DNA of 64,000 nucleotides from JAUCQB01 sp964586235 (GCA_964586235.1 CAZPIO010000001.1:1-64000), one strand, 5' to 3'; shown: positions 18,464 through 27,846, numbered from the stretch's first letter. Numbers and translations are program-made. The notes: a model not told the origin generated them from the letters alone.

Positions 18464-18479
18464 TGGTATCGGATTTGCT
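18464..18479 (+). promoter_or_regulatory. Sigma-54 (-24/-12) promoter in front of flgB
   Basis: TGGTAT-N5-TTGCT matches the sigma-54 consensus TGGCAC-N5-TTGCA, with GG and GC exactly ten bases apart. Transcription would begin near 18490, leaving a leader of about 60 bases before flgB. The gene directly upstream encodes a sigma-54 activator, which supports the call. Confidence 0.72.
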
Positions 18480-18550
18480 GACTGCTCGTGTGGGATCGCG
18501 TGGAGCCTCCGCGAGGGCGAGTGACTCCGCGCATGTGACAGGGATGCGAC

Positions 18551-18985
18551 ATGCTCTTTGTTAGCCTGGTCAACAGCGGGCCGGCTCCGGTCCTGGAGCG
18601 GATGCTGGCCTTCACCGAGGCTCGGCACCGGATGCTGGTGGAGAACATCGCCAACATCGATACGCCGACCTACAGAGTCAAACAGCTCGACGCCAGGAGA
18701 TTCCAGGAGGCGTTGCGCGACGCGGTTGATCGCCGGAGTTCCAGCATCGAGCCGCTGGCGGTTCGAGGGACCCGGCAGTTTCAGCAGAACTCGACCGGCC
18801 AACTGGAGGTGACGCCGACCGAGGAGCCGCCGGAGAACATGCTCTTCCACGACCAGACGAACATGCGGGTTGAACGGCAGATGGCGATGCTGGCCGAGAA
18901 CACGATGCTGCACCAGATCGCCGCCGAGCGGCTCAAGGGCCGTTACGACGAAATGCTGTCCGCGATTCGAGGGAGGGTGTCGTGA
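18551..18985 (+). CDS. flgB: Flagellar proximal rod protein FlgB
   Basis: 144 residues, typical for FlgB. The N-terminal amphipathic helix carries the rod/hook signature RHRMLVENIANIDTPTYRVKQLDA, and the C-terminal helix (MAMLAENTMLHQIAAERLKGRYDEM) completes the D0 coiled coil. The protein is exported through the flagellar type III apparatus and assembles on the MS ring with FliE. It is the first structural gene after the sigma-54-type promoter. Confidence 0.95.
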   Translation: MLFVSLVNSGPAPVLERMLAFTEARHRMLVENIANIDTPTYRVKQLDARRFQEALRDAVDRRSSSIEPLAVRGTRQFQQNSTGQLEVTPTEEPPENMLFHDQTNMRVERQMAMLAENTMLHQIAAERLKGRYDEMLSAIRGRVS

Positions 18986-19105
18986 CAGGCTGCATGAGAA
19001 CGACAGGCTGTTCCCGACGGGGCGGCGTGCTCAGGCCGGCCGGAGGCTGGCGCCGGAATGAAGACCGTGGTGTGTCGTTTCAAGGGTACGAGATGAGGTG
19101 GCCGG

Positions 19106-19513
19106 ATGTTCGGATCGCTTGATGTGAGCACGTCGGCGCTGGTGGCCCAGCGGATCCGGCTTGACACGATTGCCGGTAACATCGCCGGTGCCCAGACGAC
19201 ACGGCGCGACGACGGCCGGCCGGGACCCTACCTGCGGCGAATTGCCGTTTTCGAGGTCGGCGACGGCCGTGGCGGTCCCGGTGTCCACGTGAGCAGGATC
19301 GCGGAGGACCCGGCGGTCGAGAAGATCTATCAGCCAGAGCACCCCGATGCGATCCAGTCCGGGCCGCTCAAGGGTTACGTGAACTATCCGAAGATCGATC
19401 TGCCCACGGAGATGGTTAACGCGATGCTGGCCTCGCGGGCTTACGAGGCCAACATCACGGCCATGGACGCGACCAAGAACATGATCGCGGCCAGCCTGCG
19501 GATATTGGCCTGA
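19106..19513 (+). CDS. flgC: Flagellar proximal rod protein FlgC
   Basis: 135 residues. The N-terminus MFGSLDVSTSALVAQRIRLDTIAGNIAGAQTTR is the rod signature, and the C-terminus VNYPKIDLPTEMVNAMLASRAYEANITAMDATKNMI is the hallmark of FlgC. The gene is 120 bases after flgB. This gap has no ORF of its own. The protein is exported and joins FlgB in the proximal rod. Confidence 0.95.
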   Translation: MFGSLDVSTSALVAQRIRLDTIAGNIAGAQTTRRDDGRPGPYLRRIAVFEVGDGRGGPGVHVSRIAEDPAVEKIYQPEHPDAIQSGPLKGYVNYPKIDLPTEMVNAMLASRAYEANITAMDATKNMIAASLRILA

Positions 19514-19559
19514 AAGGATGAGACAACGGAGATCGCCGTTTCGGTAGAAAGGCAGCCAG

Positions 19560-19877
19560 ATGCCCGACCCACTCAGGATTAACGGACTTGGCCCCGGCCA
19601 ACAGCTCGGAGCCGCCGGTAAGACGGCCGCCGCCGGCGCCGCCGGCCAGACCACGGGCCCGTCGTTCAAACAGGTCCTTCTCGACAGCCTCGAGCAGGTG
19701 AACCGCCTGCAGCAGGAGGCGAACGACGGAGTGGAGAAGCTCATGACCGGCCAGACCGACAACCTGGCCGAGGTGTTCGGCGCCGTCCGGAAGTCGGAAG
19801 TGGCGTTCAGTATGCTGATGGAGATGCGGAACAAGCTCATCGACGCATGGCAGGAGATCCAGCAGATGCGCGTGTGA
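19560..19877 (+). CDS. fliE: Flagellar MS ring-rod junction protein FliE
   Basis: 105 residues. An Ala/Gly-rich N-terminal third is followed by the conserved helical part: SFKQVLLDSLEQVNRLQQEAND, then DNLAEVFGAVRKSEVAFSMLMEMRNKLIDAWQEIQQMRV. FliE links the MS ring to FlgB/FlgC and is an early export substrate. It lies between flgC and fliF as in most bacteria. Confidence 0.93.
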   Translation: MPDPLRINGLGPGQQLGAAGKTAAAGAAGQTTGPSFKQVLLDSLEQVNRLQQEANDGVEKLMTGQTDNLAEVFGAVRKSEVAFSMLMEMRNKLIDAWQEIQQMRV

Positions 19878-19980
19878 GCCCGGCTTATGAGCCGGTGGAG
19901 ATCCTCGCGGTTGTGGGAATTGTGCCCCGGACAGGCAGGGAGGCCTTCGGACGCCGGGCGCGACATGGAGGCTGACGGGA

Positions 19981-21621
19981 ATGGAATTCCTGAGAAAGCT
20001 GATACTACAGACCAAGGTCCATCTCCAGGGATTGACCGTTTCTCAACGGCTGGCCATCGGATCATGCGTGATCCTGATCGCCGTGGCTCTGTTCGCGCTG
20101 GTGAAGTGGGCGGCGGTACCGGCGATGTCGACGTTGCTGGACCAACCGACCACGGCGGAGGAGATGAGCCGGATCCAGCAGTACCTCGATACCACCGGCG
20201 TTAAGTACCAGGTGGTCGCGAACGTGATCCAGGTGCCGACGGAAATGCGGTCCAGGATTCTCGCCCAGTTGACCCAACAGCAACTGCTTCCCAGCGACAT
20301 CAGCATCGGTTTCGCCAAGCTCGTTGGCGAGGCCAGCAATCCGTGGCTCTCGCAGCAGGAACAGGATCGCCGGTGGAACCTGGCCAGGAGCAACGAGCTG
20401 GCCCGCGTGCTGCGCGAGTTCAACGGCGTGCGCGACGCGCGGGTGTTCATCGAATCGACCACCCGCCGCCAGATCGGCCAGCCGAACGTCCAGCCGACGG
20501 CCAGCGTCTACCTGAAACTCTCCGACGGCGCCTCCTTGAACGAGGAGATGGTCCGGGCCATCGCGGGCTTTGTCAGCTCCGCCGTCTCCAACCTCAGCAT
20601 TCACAACGTGACGGTCGCCGACGCGACCACCGGTCGGGCACGGAGCGTGCCCCGGACCGACGACGGACTGGTCTCCAGCGAATTCGAGTATCGTCAGAAG
20701 CAGGAAGAATACTTTGCGAAGAAGGTCCAGGACCTCCTGGCCGCCATTCCGGTCCTGGTGAAAGTGCACTGCGAGCTGGACTCCGAGGCCCGCCAGGAGA
20801 CCAAGATGGTCTTCGGCAAGCCCGCTCTCTCGGAGGAACGGACCGAGAGCGAAACCGAAACCAGTTCCCCGGTGACAGGCGAGCCCGGCGTGGTGCCGAA
20901 CACCAACGTCTCGGTGACCGGCGCCGCCCCGGTCACCAACCACGAGAAATCGACGAGCGAGACCAGGTACAAGTCGGAAACGGACAAGACGGTGACCGAG
21001 ACCTCAAAGCCCAGGTACACCATCAAGAGCATCGCGGCCTCGGTCAACATTCCCAAAAGCTACCTGGTCGGCGTCTTCAAACTGGCGAAGGAGCCGACGG
21101 ACCAGGAACTGGACACGATGAGCACCGGCCTGCGGGACAAGATCCGAAAGCAGGTCATGACCGTCCTGGACATTCCCGCCGGACAGGAGGATCGCGTCAG
21201 CGTGGACTGGTTCCCCGACACGGGCGCGATCGCTCTTGCCCAGCTCACCGATGGAGGGGCCGGCGAGAATGTTGCGGGGATGGTCTACAGGTATTGGGAC
21301 AAGGCGGGAATGGGAGTTCTCGCCGTGCTCGGGCTGGTCATGATGCTGATGATGGTCCGCAAGGTGGGTGAGGGCCCGGTCCTGCCGGGCGAGGAGGCGC
21401 CGGTGGCGATGCGCAAGCGAGGTCTGCCGATCGCGGAGGTGGAGGAGGAAGTGCCGGTGAGCGAGGCCAGGGAGACAGAGCCGCTGCTCGTCGGCAAGGA
21501 AGTGGACGAGGAAACGCTGCGATCCCAGCAGATCATCCAGCAGGTCAGCGAGCTGATCAAGGCGGATCCGGCGTCGTCGGCGAGCATTCTACAGCGGTGG
21601 ATTGACGAGGCGAACGCGTAA
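19981..21621 (+). CDS. fliF: Flagellar MS-ring protein FliF
   Basis: 546 residues. The first transmembrane helix is at about residues 22-41 (LAIGSCVILIAVALFALVKW) and the second near residues 441-456 (VLAVLGLVMMLMMV). Between them are the ring-building motifs with SDISIGFAKL, ARVFIESTTRR and ASVYLKLSDGASLNEEMVRAIAGFVSSAV. A Thr/Glu-rich insertion occupies about residues 280-345. The C-terminal tail (ASILQRWIDEANA) binds FliG. The family forms the membrane ring that houses the export gate. A ggagg site precedes the ATG, and fliG follows after 3 bases. Confidence 0.96.
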   Translation: MEFLRKLILQTKVHLQGLTVSQRLAIGSCVILIAVALFALVKWAAVPAMSTLLDQPTTAEEMSRIQQYLDTTGVKYQVVANVIQVPTEMRSRILAQLTQQQLLPSDISIGFAKLVGEASNPWLSQQEQDRRWNLARSNELARVLREFNGVRDARVFIESTTRRQIGQPNVQPTASVYLKLSDGASLNEEMVRAIAGFVSSAVSNLSIHNVTVADATTGRARSVPRTDDGLVSSEFEYRQKQEEYFAKKVQDLLAAIPVLVKVHCELDSEARQETKMVFGKPALSEERTESETETSSPVTGEPGVVPNTNVSVTGAAPVTNHEKSTSETRYKSETDKTVTETSKPRYTIKSIAASVNIPKSYLVGVFKLAKEPTDQELDTMSTGLRDKIRKQVMTVLDIPAGQEDRVSVDWFPDTGAIALAQLTDGGAGENVAGMVYRYWDKAGMGVLAVLGLVMMLMMVRKVGEGPVLPGEEAPVAMRKRGLPIAEVEEEVPVSEARETEPLLVGKEVDEETLRSQQIIQQVSELIKADPASSASILQRWIDEANA

Positions 21622-21624
21622 GCC

Positions 21625-22671
21625 GTGAGCAAGAAGGCCAAATCGCAGCAGCAGCAGGCGGAAACGGAAAAGGGACTCAGCGGGCTCCGCAGAGTCGCCG
21701 CTTTTCTGTTGGCTGTCGGTCCGGAGGCGGCAGGCACTATCCTGCGCCAGATGGACCGCGAGGTGGTCGAGGACGTCACCCGCGAGGTGGCCTCTCTCGG
21801 GATGGTACCGACCGGCCAGCAGAAGGAGATCGTCGAGGAGTTCTACAACGTCGCGCTGGCCAAGCAGTACGCCAACGAGGGCGGCCTGGTTTACGCCCGG
21901 GCCCTCCTCGAGCGGGCCCTGTCCAAGGATGAAGCCGCCCGCGTGATGCAGCAGATCGAGCACCAGGTGCACCAGCAGCCGTTCAGCTTCCTGCAGAAAG
22001 CCGAGAGCGAGAACCTGCTGACCTTCATGCAGGACGAACACCCGCAGACCATCGCGCTGATCCTCGCCCACCTGCCGAGCAGCAAGGGCAGCGAGATTCT
22101 CTCCGGCCTGCCGCCGGCCAAGCAGATCGAGGTCGTGACCCGGGTGGCCAACATGGAGCAGACCAACCCCGAGGTCATTCGCGAGGTCGAGAAGGGGCTC
22201 GAGCAGCGGTTGTCAGGCGTCATGACGCAGCAGTTCCAGAAGGTCGGCGGCGTCGAGGCGGTGGCCGAGATGCTCAACCTCTCGGACCGGGCAACGGAGA
22301 AGGGCATTCTCGAGACACTCGAGGCCGAGGACCCCGAGCTGGTCGAGCAGATCCGCCGCCTGATGTTCGTGTTCGAGGACATCCTGCTGGTCAATGACAA
22401 GGGCATCCAGTCGCTGCTCAAGGAGATCGACAACGATGAGCTGGCCCTGGCCCTCAAGACCGCCAGCGACGAGATGAAGGACAAGATTTTCAACAACATG
22501 TCGGAACGGGCCGCCCAACTGATCAAGGAAGACATGGAGTACATGGGCCCGGTCCGGCTGAGCGACGTCGAGGCCGCGCAGCAGCGGATCGTGGACGTCG
22601 TGCGGCGCCTCGAGGACGCGGGCGAGATCATCATCTCCGGCCGCGGAGGCGAGTCCGACGTGGTGGTGTGA
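21625..22671 (+). CDS. fliG: Flagellar motor switch protein FliG
   Basis: 348 residues, full length, starting with GTG at 21625 just after the fliF stop. The N-terminal domain (about 15-120) binds FliF. The middle domain contains EHPQTIALILAHLPSSKGSEILSGLP, an EHPQ motif. The C-terminal domain has the charged ridge that contacts MotA: MFVFEDILLVNDKGIQSLLKEIDNDELALALKTASDEMKDKIFNNMSERAAQLIKEDMEYMGPVRLSDVEAAQQRIV. It is the torque-generating rotor protein of the C ring. Confidence 0.97.
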   Translation: MSKKAKSQQQQAETEKGLSGLRRVAAFLLAVGPEAAGTILRQMDREVVEDVTREVASLGMVPTGQQKEIVEEFYNVALAKQYANEGGLVYARALLERALSKDEAARVMQQIEHQVHQQPFSFLQKAESENLLTFMQDEHPQTIALILAHLPSSKGSEILSGLPPAKQIEVVTRVANMEQTNPEVIREVEKGLEQRLSGVMTQQFQKVGGVEAVAEMLNLSDRATEKGILETLEAEDPELVEQIRRLMFVFEDILLVNDKGIQSLLKEIDNDELALALKTASDEMKDKIFNNMSERAAQLIKEDMEYMGPVRLSDVEAAQQRIVDVVRRLEDAGEIIISGRGGESDVVV

Positions 22672-22697
22672 CCGGGAGCGTTTGAGGAGACATCGGC

Positions 22698-23456
22698 ATG
22701 GCCCGCAGGTCGATGGTCATCAAAGCGGTCGAAGCGTTGCCCCTGGAGGGGGCCACGCTCAAGCCGTTTCATTTCAGCGATATGCTGGGTGAGGTCAAGC
22801 AGGCGATCATCGACGCACGGGCGCAGTCGGCGAGGATCGTCGCGCAAGCGAATGCCCAGGAGGACCTCATCCGGCGCGCCGCCTGGGATCAGGGTTACCA
22901 GGCAGGCTTCGCCGAGGGGATGGCCAAAGGACGGGAGCAGGGCCGCGCCGAGGCGTTCGAGGCGGCAAGAAAGGAGTTTGCCGCCACTCAGAGCAGCCTG
23001 ATCGCCTCGTGCGAGCAGATGATCGCTCAGATCAACGACAAGAGGATTGCCTGGGAGGCGGCGGCTCGACAGGACCTGGTGGACCTGGCGATGGCCATTG
23101 CCCGCCGCGTGGTTCGCCACGTGAGCGATCGTGATCGCCAGGTTGTGCTGGCCAACATCGAGGAGGCGGTTCGCCTGGCCGGGAAGCGGTCCGAGGTGAC
23201 GATCATAGTCAATCCCGGCGACGCCGAGGCCGCCAGGGTTTTTGCCAGGTCGCTCGCCGACCGCCGCGCCGAGTGTCGCCAGGTGCAGGTGATCGAATCG
23301 ACCGAGGTTTCTCCCGGCGGCTGCCGGATCGACTGGGGCAGCGGCGCGGTCGATGCCGCGATCGAGACGCAGCTCGATCGCATTGCCGCCGAGCTGGGTG
23401 TTCGCGAGTCTGAGCAGTCCGACAAAACCGCAGCGAGTCAGGAAGAGGCTCCATGA
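22698..23456 (+). CDS. fliH: Flagellar assembly protein FliH
   Basis: 252 residues. An N-terminal variable part leads into a charged coiled coil with Gly-spaced motifs (DQGYQAGFAEGMAKGREQGRAEAFEAARKE), as in FliH/YscL. The C-terminal domain (DLAMAIARRVVRHV, then a GGCRIDWGSGAVDAAIETQLDRI line) binds FliI and the export gate. It holds the ATPase in place as a stator. It overlaps fliI by four bases (ATGA). Confidence 0.92.
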   Translation: MARRSMVIKAVEALPLEGATLKPFHFSDMLGEVKQAIIDARAQSARIVAQANAQEDLIRRAAWDQGYQAGFAEGMAKGREQGRAEAFEAARKEFAATQSSLIASCEQMIAQINDKRIAWEAAARQDLVDLAMAIARRVVRHVSDRDRQVVLANIEEAVRLAGKRSEVTIIVNPGDAEAARVFARSLADRRAECRQVQVIESTEVSPGGCRIDWGSGAVDAAIETQLDRIAAELGVRESEQSDKTAASQEEAP

Positions 23457-24823
23457 GCGCGTTTGCGAAAGAGATCGAGATGGTCGACCGTATGGTCACT
23501 CCCTCGTTGGTCGGGCGGGTGGTGGATGTGACCGGTCTGACCATCACGGTCTCGGGCTTGCCGGCGCCGATCGGCGCGATGTGTCGCGTCCGGCGGCACG
23601 ACGCGAGCATCGTGGATGCCCAGGTGGTCGGTTTCCGCAACGATGACACGATCGTAATGCCGCTCCAGGACACCCTCGGCGTTGCCAGGGGCAACCAGGT
23701 GGTCGCCTGGCCGGGCGAGGCCAGGGTCGCAGTCTGCCAGGAACTGGTCGGGCGCGTCATCGACGGCATGGGACGCGTGATCGACGGCGGCCCACCGGTG
23801 TACTGCGACACCTACTACCCGGTGTACCGCCCGGCTCCGCCGGCTTTGGATCGGCCGAGAATCTCCCACCCCCTGTCCACTGGAATCCGCTCGATGGACG
23901 GGATGCTGACTGCCGGGCGCGGGCAGCGCCTCGGGCTGTTTGCCGGCACCGGCGTGGGCAAGAGCGTGCTTCTGGGCATGATCGCCCGGTACACCGACGC
24001 CGACGTCACCGTGCTGGCGCTGGTCGGCGAACGCGGACGCGAGGTCAATGAGTTTCTCGAAAACGATCTGGGAGCCGAGGGTCGGCGCAAGACGGTTCTG
24101 GTCCTGAGCACCTCCGACGAGTCGCCGGTGCTTCGCGTCCGGGCCGGGTTCGTGGCCACCGCGGTGGCCGAGTACTTCAGGGATTGCGGCAAGAACGTTC
24201 TGCTGCTCATGGACTCGATCACCCGCATCGCGATGGCCCAGCGCCAGATCGGCCTGGCCGCCGGTGAGCCGCCCGCAACCAGGGGCTACACCCCGAGCGC
24301 GTTCGCACTGCTGCCGCAGTTGCTGGAGCGCGCGGGCCAGACGGACAGGGGCAGCATCACCGGTTTCTACACCGTGCTCGTCGAGGCGGACGACATCAAC
24401 GACCCCGTGGGCGACGCGGTGCGCGGCGTCCTCGACGGCCACGTCTGGCTGTCGCGAGCGCTGGCCAACAAGTCCCACTATCCCGCGGTCAGTGTTCCCG
24501 AGAGCATCAGCCGGGTCATGAGCTCGATCGTCGACCCGCAGCATCTGGCCGCGAGCCGCACGATCATGAAGACCCTCGCCGTCTGGAACGAGATCGAGGA
24601 CCTGGTCAACATCGGCGCGTATGCCTCGGGTTCGAACCCGGAGTTCGACGCCGTGATCCAGACCCGGCCGGCGGTGCTGACGTTTCTCCAGCAGGCGATC
24701 GGGCAGCGAGTGAGTTTCGCCGAGGCCCGCCAGCAGGTGATCGCGCTGGCTCAACAGATCGAGGAGACGACGCGGAGGTTGTCGAGGGAGGGCAATCGGG
24801 GCCGTGTGGCCCCGGCTGCTTGA
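23453..24823 (+). CDS. fliI: Flagellum-specific ATP synthase FliI
   Basis: 456 residues. The N-terminal beta-barrel is followed by the catalytic domain: Walker A GTGVGKS near residue 167, GERGREVNEFLENDLG, Walker B VLLLMDSITRIAMAQRQIGLAAGEPPATRGYTPS and the conserved GSITGFYTVLVEADDINDPVGD. It is the hexameric ATPase of the flagellar type III export apparatus, related to the F1 beta subunit. It starts within the fliH stop codon, which couples the two. Confidence 0.97.
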   Translation: MSAFAKEIEMVDRMVTPSLVGRVVDVTGLTITVSGLPAPIGAMCRVRRHDASIVDAQVVGFRNDDTIVMPLQDTLGVARGNQVVAWPGEARVAVCQELVGRVIDGMGRVIDGGPPVYCDTYYPVYRPAPPALDRPRISHPLSTGIRSMDGMLTAGRGQRLGLFAGTGVGKSVLLGMIARYTDADVTVLALVGERGREVNEFLENDLGAEGRRKTVLVLSTSDESPVLRVRAGFVATAVAEYFRDCGKNVLLLMDSITRIAMAQRQIGLAAGEPPATRGYTPSAFALLPQLLERAGQTDRGSITGFYTVLVEADDINDPVGDAVRGVLDGHVWLSRALANKSHYPAVSVPESISRVMSSIVDPQHLAASRTIMKTLAVWNEIEDLVNIGAYASGSNPEFDAVIQTRPAVLTFLQQAIGQRVSFAEARQQVIALAQQIEETTRRLSREGNRGRVAPAA

Positions 24824-24839
24824 GACGCAGAGGTAGACG

Positions 24840-25316
24840 ATGGCCAGGCAGTTCAGATTCCGGTTTGCGACCATGCTCAAGATTCGCCAGCAGCGCGAGG
24901 ACGAGCACAAGCGGGTGGTCGCCGAACGCCTGCGCCAGATCGGCCGGACGCGGGACCATCGCGGCGCCCTGCAACAGCAGATCCAGGATGAGGTCGCCGC
25001 CATCCGCGACAGCCAGGCGTGCGGATCGATCGATATTCAGCAGGTGATGCGCCATCGGCACTGGCTCGGGCATCTGCACAAAGGCGTCCTCGAGGCGGAA
25101 GCGAGGCTGCGCTTCCTGGAGGCCCGGCTGGCCCAGGAACGGGCTGTCCTGGCCGAGGCTGTCAAGCAGAGGAAGATTCTGGAGAAGCTTAAGGAGCACC
25201 AGTGGCAGCGCCATCTCAGGGAGGAGAACGTCCGCGAGACGAAAGAGAGCGACGAGCTGGCGACGGTTCGATACGTGTTCGATCGCGGGGTGGAAGCGGA
25301 GGCGCTGCGGATGTGA
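24840..25316 (+). CDS. fliJ: Flagellar export protein FliJ
   Basis: 158 residues, a long two-helix coiled coil rich in Arg, Glu and Gln. It opens with FRFRFATMLKIRQQREDEHKRVVAERL, the typical FliJ start. FliJ sits in the centre of the FliI hexamer like the F1 gamma subunit and carries proton-motive-force use at the FlhA gate. The place directly after fliI confirms the call, since the sequence of FliJ is poorly conserved. Confidence 0.88.
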   Translation: MARQFRFRFATMLKIRQQREDEHKRVVAERLRQIGRTRDHRGALQQQIQDEVAAIRDSQACGSIDIQQVMRHRHWLGHLHKGVLEAEARLRFLEARLAQERAVLAEAVKQRKILEKLKEHQWQRHLREENVRETKESDELATVRYVFDRGVEAEALRM

Positions 25317-25367
25317 GAACGGAAGCCGGGCAGGTGCGCCCGGCGAGGATGAGGATGTGAACGGTCG

Positions 25368-26045
25368 ATGCTGAAGCGTTTTTATCATCTCCTGGCTCTG
25401 CTGGCGATGATCAATCTCTTCGCCGTGGCGGGATTGGTCGCCTACCTCTTCGGCAGTGGGCGTCTCAATGCCGAGCGGGTCGACCAGATCGCCATAGTTC
25501 TTCGCGGCGAGTTCCCGGCGAGCCAGCCGGCGGTCGCATCCACCCGGCCGGCCGACGCGGAGGACAAACCCCAGCGAGCCGGGCTGGAGATCGCCGACCG
25601 CCGGGACGAACAGGAGCTTCTAAAGCTGGTCCGGAGCCGCCGCGAACGCGAACGGCAGGACCGCGACGTGCTCGACCAGCGGATCCAGCTCGAGACCCGG
25701 CAGCTTCTCGAAAAGCTCGAGAAGAAGGAGAAAGAGCTTCAGCAGCAGAAACAGGTGCTCTCGACCGAGGGTGAGCAGGCCGGCTTCGAGAAAGAGCTCA
25801 GCGCGCTGTCGAAGATCGAGCCGAAGCTGGCCCTGCAACTGATGAAATCGCAGATGAAGGAAGCGGATGCCGTACGGCTCATCATGAAGATGGACGAGAA
25901 CCGCGTCAAGGCGATCATCAACGCCTGCAAGACGGAAGACGACAAGGCCTGGATCGGGAGGATCCTGACCCAGATTGGCAACTACGGAAATACGACGGCG
26001 ACCGGCGTGGATGGTTCCGGCGCCCCTCCATCCCCTGGAGGATGA
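25368..26045 (+). CDS. MotE/YlxF-like flagellar protein
   Basis: 225 residues. One N-terminal transmembrane helix (about residues 6-28, HLLALLAMINLFAVAGLVAYLFG) is followed by a long coiled coil with Lys/Glu/Gln repeats (about 85-145). The C-terminal helical domain reads LSALSKIEPKLALQLMKSQMKEADAVRLIMKMDENRVKAIINA, the MgtE-N-like module found in MotE and Bacillus YlxF. MotE stabilises MotC in rhizobia; the role of YlxF is unclear. The position between fliJ and fliK matches ylxF. The stop codon overlaps the fliK ribosome site region. Confidence 0.78.
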   Translation: MLKRFYHLLALLAMINLFAVAGLVAYLFGSGRLNAERVDQIAIVLRGEFPASQPAVASTRPADAEDKPQRAGLEIADRRDEQELLKLVRSRRERERQDRDVLDQRIQLETRQLLEKLEKKEKELQQQKQVLSTEGEQAGFEKELSALSKIEPKLALQLMKSQMKEADAVRLIMKMDENRVKAIINACKTEDDKAWIGRILTQIGNYGNTTATGVDGSGAPPSPGG

Positions 26046-26046
26046 C

Positions 26047-27846
26047 ATGCCCACCGTGGAATGGGCGCAGACTCCGACCGTTTCGCGTCCTGCTCCATTG
26101 CTCCGGGATAGGCCGGAGGAGTCAGGCGACCTGTTCGCGGCCTTGTTCGACTCCGCGCGCCGATCGATCGGCGAGCGCGTTGAGCGAACGGTCCGCGAAC
26201 AGCAACGCACGGACGCAGGCAGATCGGCGGGGCCGGCGACGGCTGAGCGGCCGTCGACAGACGACCGGACAAAGGCAAACAGGTCGGGCAGAGTCGAGGA
26301 AACCGGCGAGAGCCCCCATGCGACAAGGCCGCACGCCTCGACAGAGGAGGCTGGGTTCGCCGAGGCCAACAGGCCTTCGAGTTCCGAGGCGGGCACGGAA
26401 CCGCATCCGCGAGCCGAATCCGACGATGCCGACGATCCGAAGCGGCCCAAGGGCCAGGATCAGTCGGCTGATGCCGGGGAGTCGTCGCAGACCACTCCGC
26501 CAGCGGATTCACGACAGCCCGGCGAACTGGTCGGCGAGTCCGACCACCACTTGCAGACGGCTTCGGCAGATGACGCCGTCAGGATGGTCGAGCAGATGAA
26601 CGAGACACCCGAGCCCTCACAGATGCGGCGGCTCCTCCTGCCTGAGGTCATGGCGGGGCAGTCGGAGCCGGCAGCGGGCGCGACCGCACCTGCGAGCACA
26701 GACGGACTTACGATGAAGATGCTCTCGGCTTCGGGCCAGCCCGCGATGGGTGAGGCCGGGGCAACGGCCGCTCCGGTCACGACCACCGCGCCCGGATCAG
26801 GCGACTCGGTCCCGACGGGAAACGCCGCACGGAGCCAGCCGGCCGCGGCGAATCGCAGCCTGGCTGACATGCCGCCGCTTCGGATCTGGTCGGCTTTCAC
26901 AGAACTGATCCTGAACAGCGAGAAGGGTCTTGAGGTGCGCCTGGCTGAAGTCATGGCCTCGGTAGTGGGAAAACCGGCCTCGCCGTCCGCTGCGACTCCG
27001 GAGCAGGAGGCTGCGGGGAGTATCGCTGGCGGTCGTCCGGCCGCTGGTCAGGCCGCCACGGCCGTGTTGTCCGCTGCCTTGGAGGGTCAGAAGGGCTTCT
27101 CCGAGCATCAGGGAGAGATGTCGAATCAGGACCGGAGCCTGGGCGGTGACGGTGCCCGCGGCTCCTCTGCTGAAGGCGGTCGAGCGGCCGCGACCGGGAT
27201 TCAGCAGAACGGCGTCCCGGATGAATTAAGGGGCCTGTTGGAGGCGGCAGGACGCGTGCGCGAACGCATCGCATCGCCGGATGCACAACCGGAAGCGGGT
27301 TTCACCGGTCGCGGCCTGGCCGGCAAGGGTGTCAACCTGAGCGAGGCCCGCGCGATGAACGGATTGGCCGAGGTGGTTCGAGCGAACAGCCTCGGCCGAA
27401 ACTCCTCGATCCTGCTGCGGCTCGATCCGCCCGAACTCGGCCAGTTGCGCATCGACGTGCGGATGCAGGGGCAGGAACTGACTCTGCGGCTTCAGGTGGA
27501 CACCTTGGCGGGTCACGACGCGCTGAGAAGTCGCCTGCAGGAGCTGCGCAGCTCTCTCGAACAGCATGGCTTCAAGCTGAACCAGGTGGAGGTCGAGCTG
27601 CGCGTGCCCCAACCCTCAACCGCCGAGCCGCACCAGGACCGGTCAACGCAGCAGCAGGCTCAGTGGGATGGCCAGACAGGGCGCGGGCCCGGTTGGCAGG
27701 AACAGGCTCAGGGAGGAGGAGACACCCCCGCCGAGTCAAGGTTTTCGCAGGATAACTCCGCGTTCTCCGGAGAGAACGCTTCAATCGGGGAAGAGCACGA
27801 CGAGGCCGGTCGCCCGGCGGAGACAGGCGTCGACCTGGTCGTCTGA
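26047..27846 (+). CDS. fliK: Flagellar hook-length control protein FliK
   Basis: 599 residues from the ATG at 26047, which has a ggagg site six bases upstream and begins one base after the previous stop. The first 400 residues are low-complexity, rich in Ala, Glu, Ser, Pro and Gly, as expected for the extended ruler part. The C-terminal FLG-hook domain (about 445-535) reads SILLRLDPPELGQLRIDVRMQGQELTLRLQVD, then LQELRSSLEQHGFKLNQVEVEL. FliK measures hook length and switches export specificity through FlhB. An in-frame start 72 bases upstream would lie inside the preceding gene and lacks a ribosome site. Confidence 0.9.
   Translation: MPTVEWAQTPTVSRPAPLLRDRPEESGDLFAALFDSARRSIGERVERTVREQQRTDAGRSAGPATAERPSTDDRTKANRSGRVEETGESPHATRPHASTEEAGFAEANRPSSSEAGTEPHPRAESDDADDPKRPKGQDQSADAGESSQTTPPADSRQPGELVGESDHHLQTASADDAVRMVEQMNETPEPSQMRRLLLPEVMAGQSEPAAGATAPASTDGLTMKMLSASGQPAMGEAGATAAPVTTTAPGSGDSVPTGNAARSQPAAANRSLADMPPLRIWSAFTELILNSEKGLEVRLAEVMASVVGKPASPSAATPEQEAAGSIAGGRPAAGQAATAVLSAALEGQKGFSEHQGEMSNQDRSLGGDGARGSSAEGGRAAATGIQQNGVPDELRGLLEAAGRVRERIASPDAQPEAGFTGRGLAGKGVNLSEARAMNGLAEVVRANSLGRNSSILLRLDPPELGQLRIDVRMQGQELTLRLQVDTLAGHDALRSRLQELRSSLEQHGFKLNQVEVELRVPQPSTAEPHQDRSTQQQAQWDGQTGRGPGWQEQAQGGGDTPAESRFSQDNSAFSGENASIGEEHDEAGRPAETGVDLVV

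Noticed and set aside
16901..18913. 670-codon ORF on the minus strand
   Set aside because: It covers the response regulator and flgB on the opposite strand; those have clear family motifs and the ORF has none.
24630..24655. tRNA T-arm-like string (ggttcgaaccc)
   Set aside because: It is inside fliI, encodes the conserved end of the protein, and no cloverleaf is around it.
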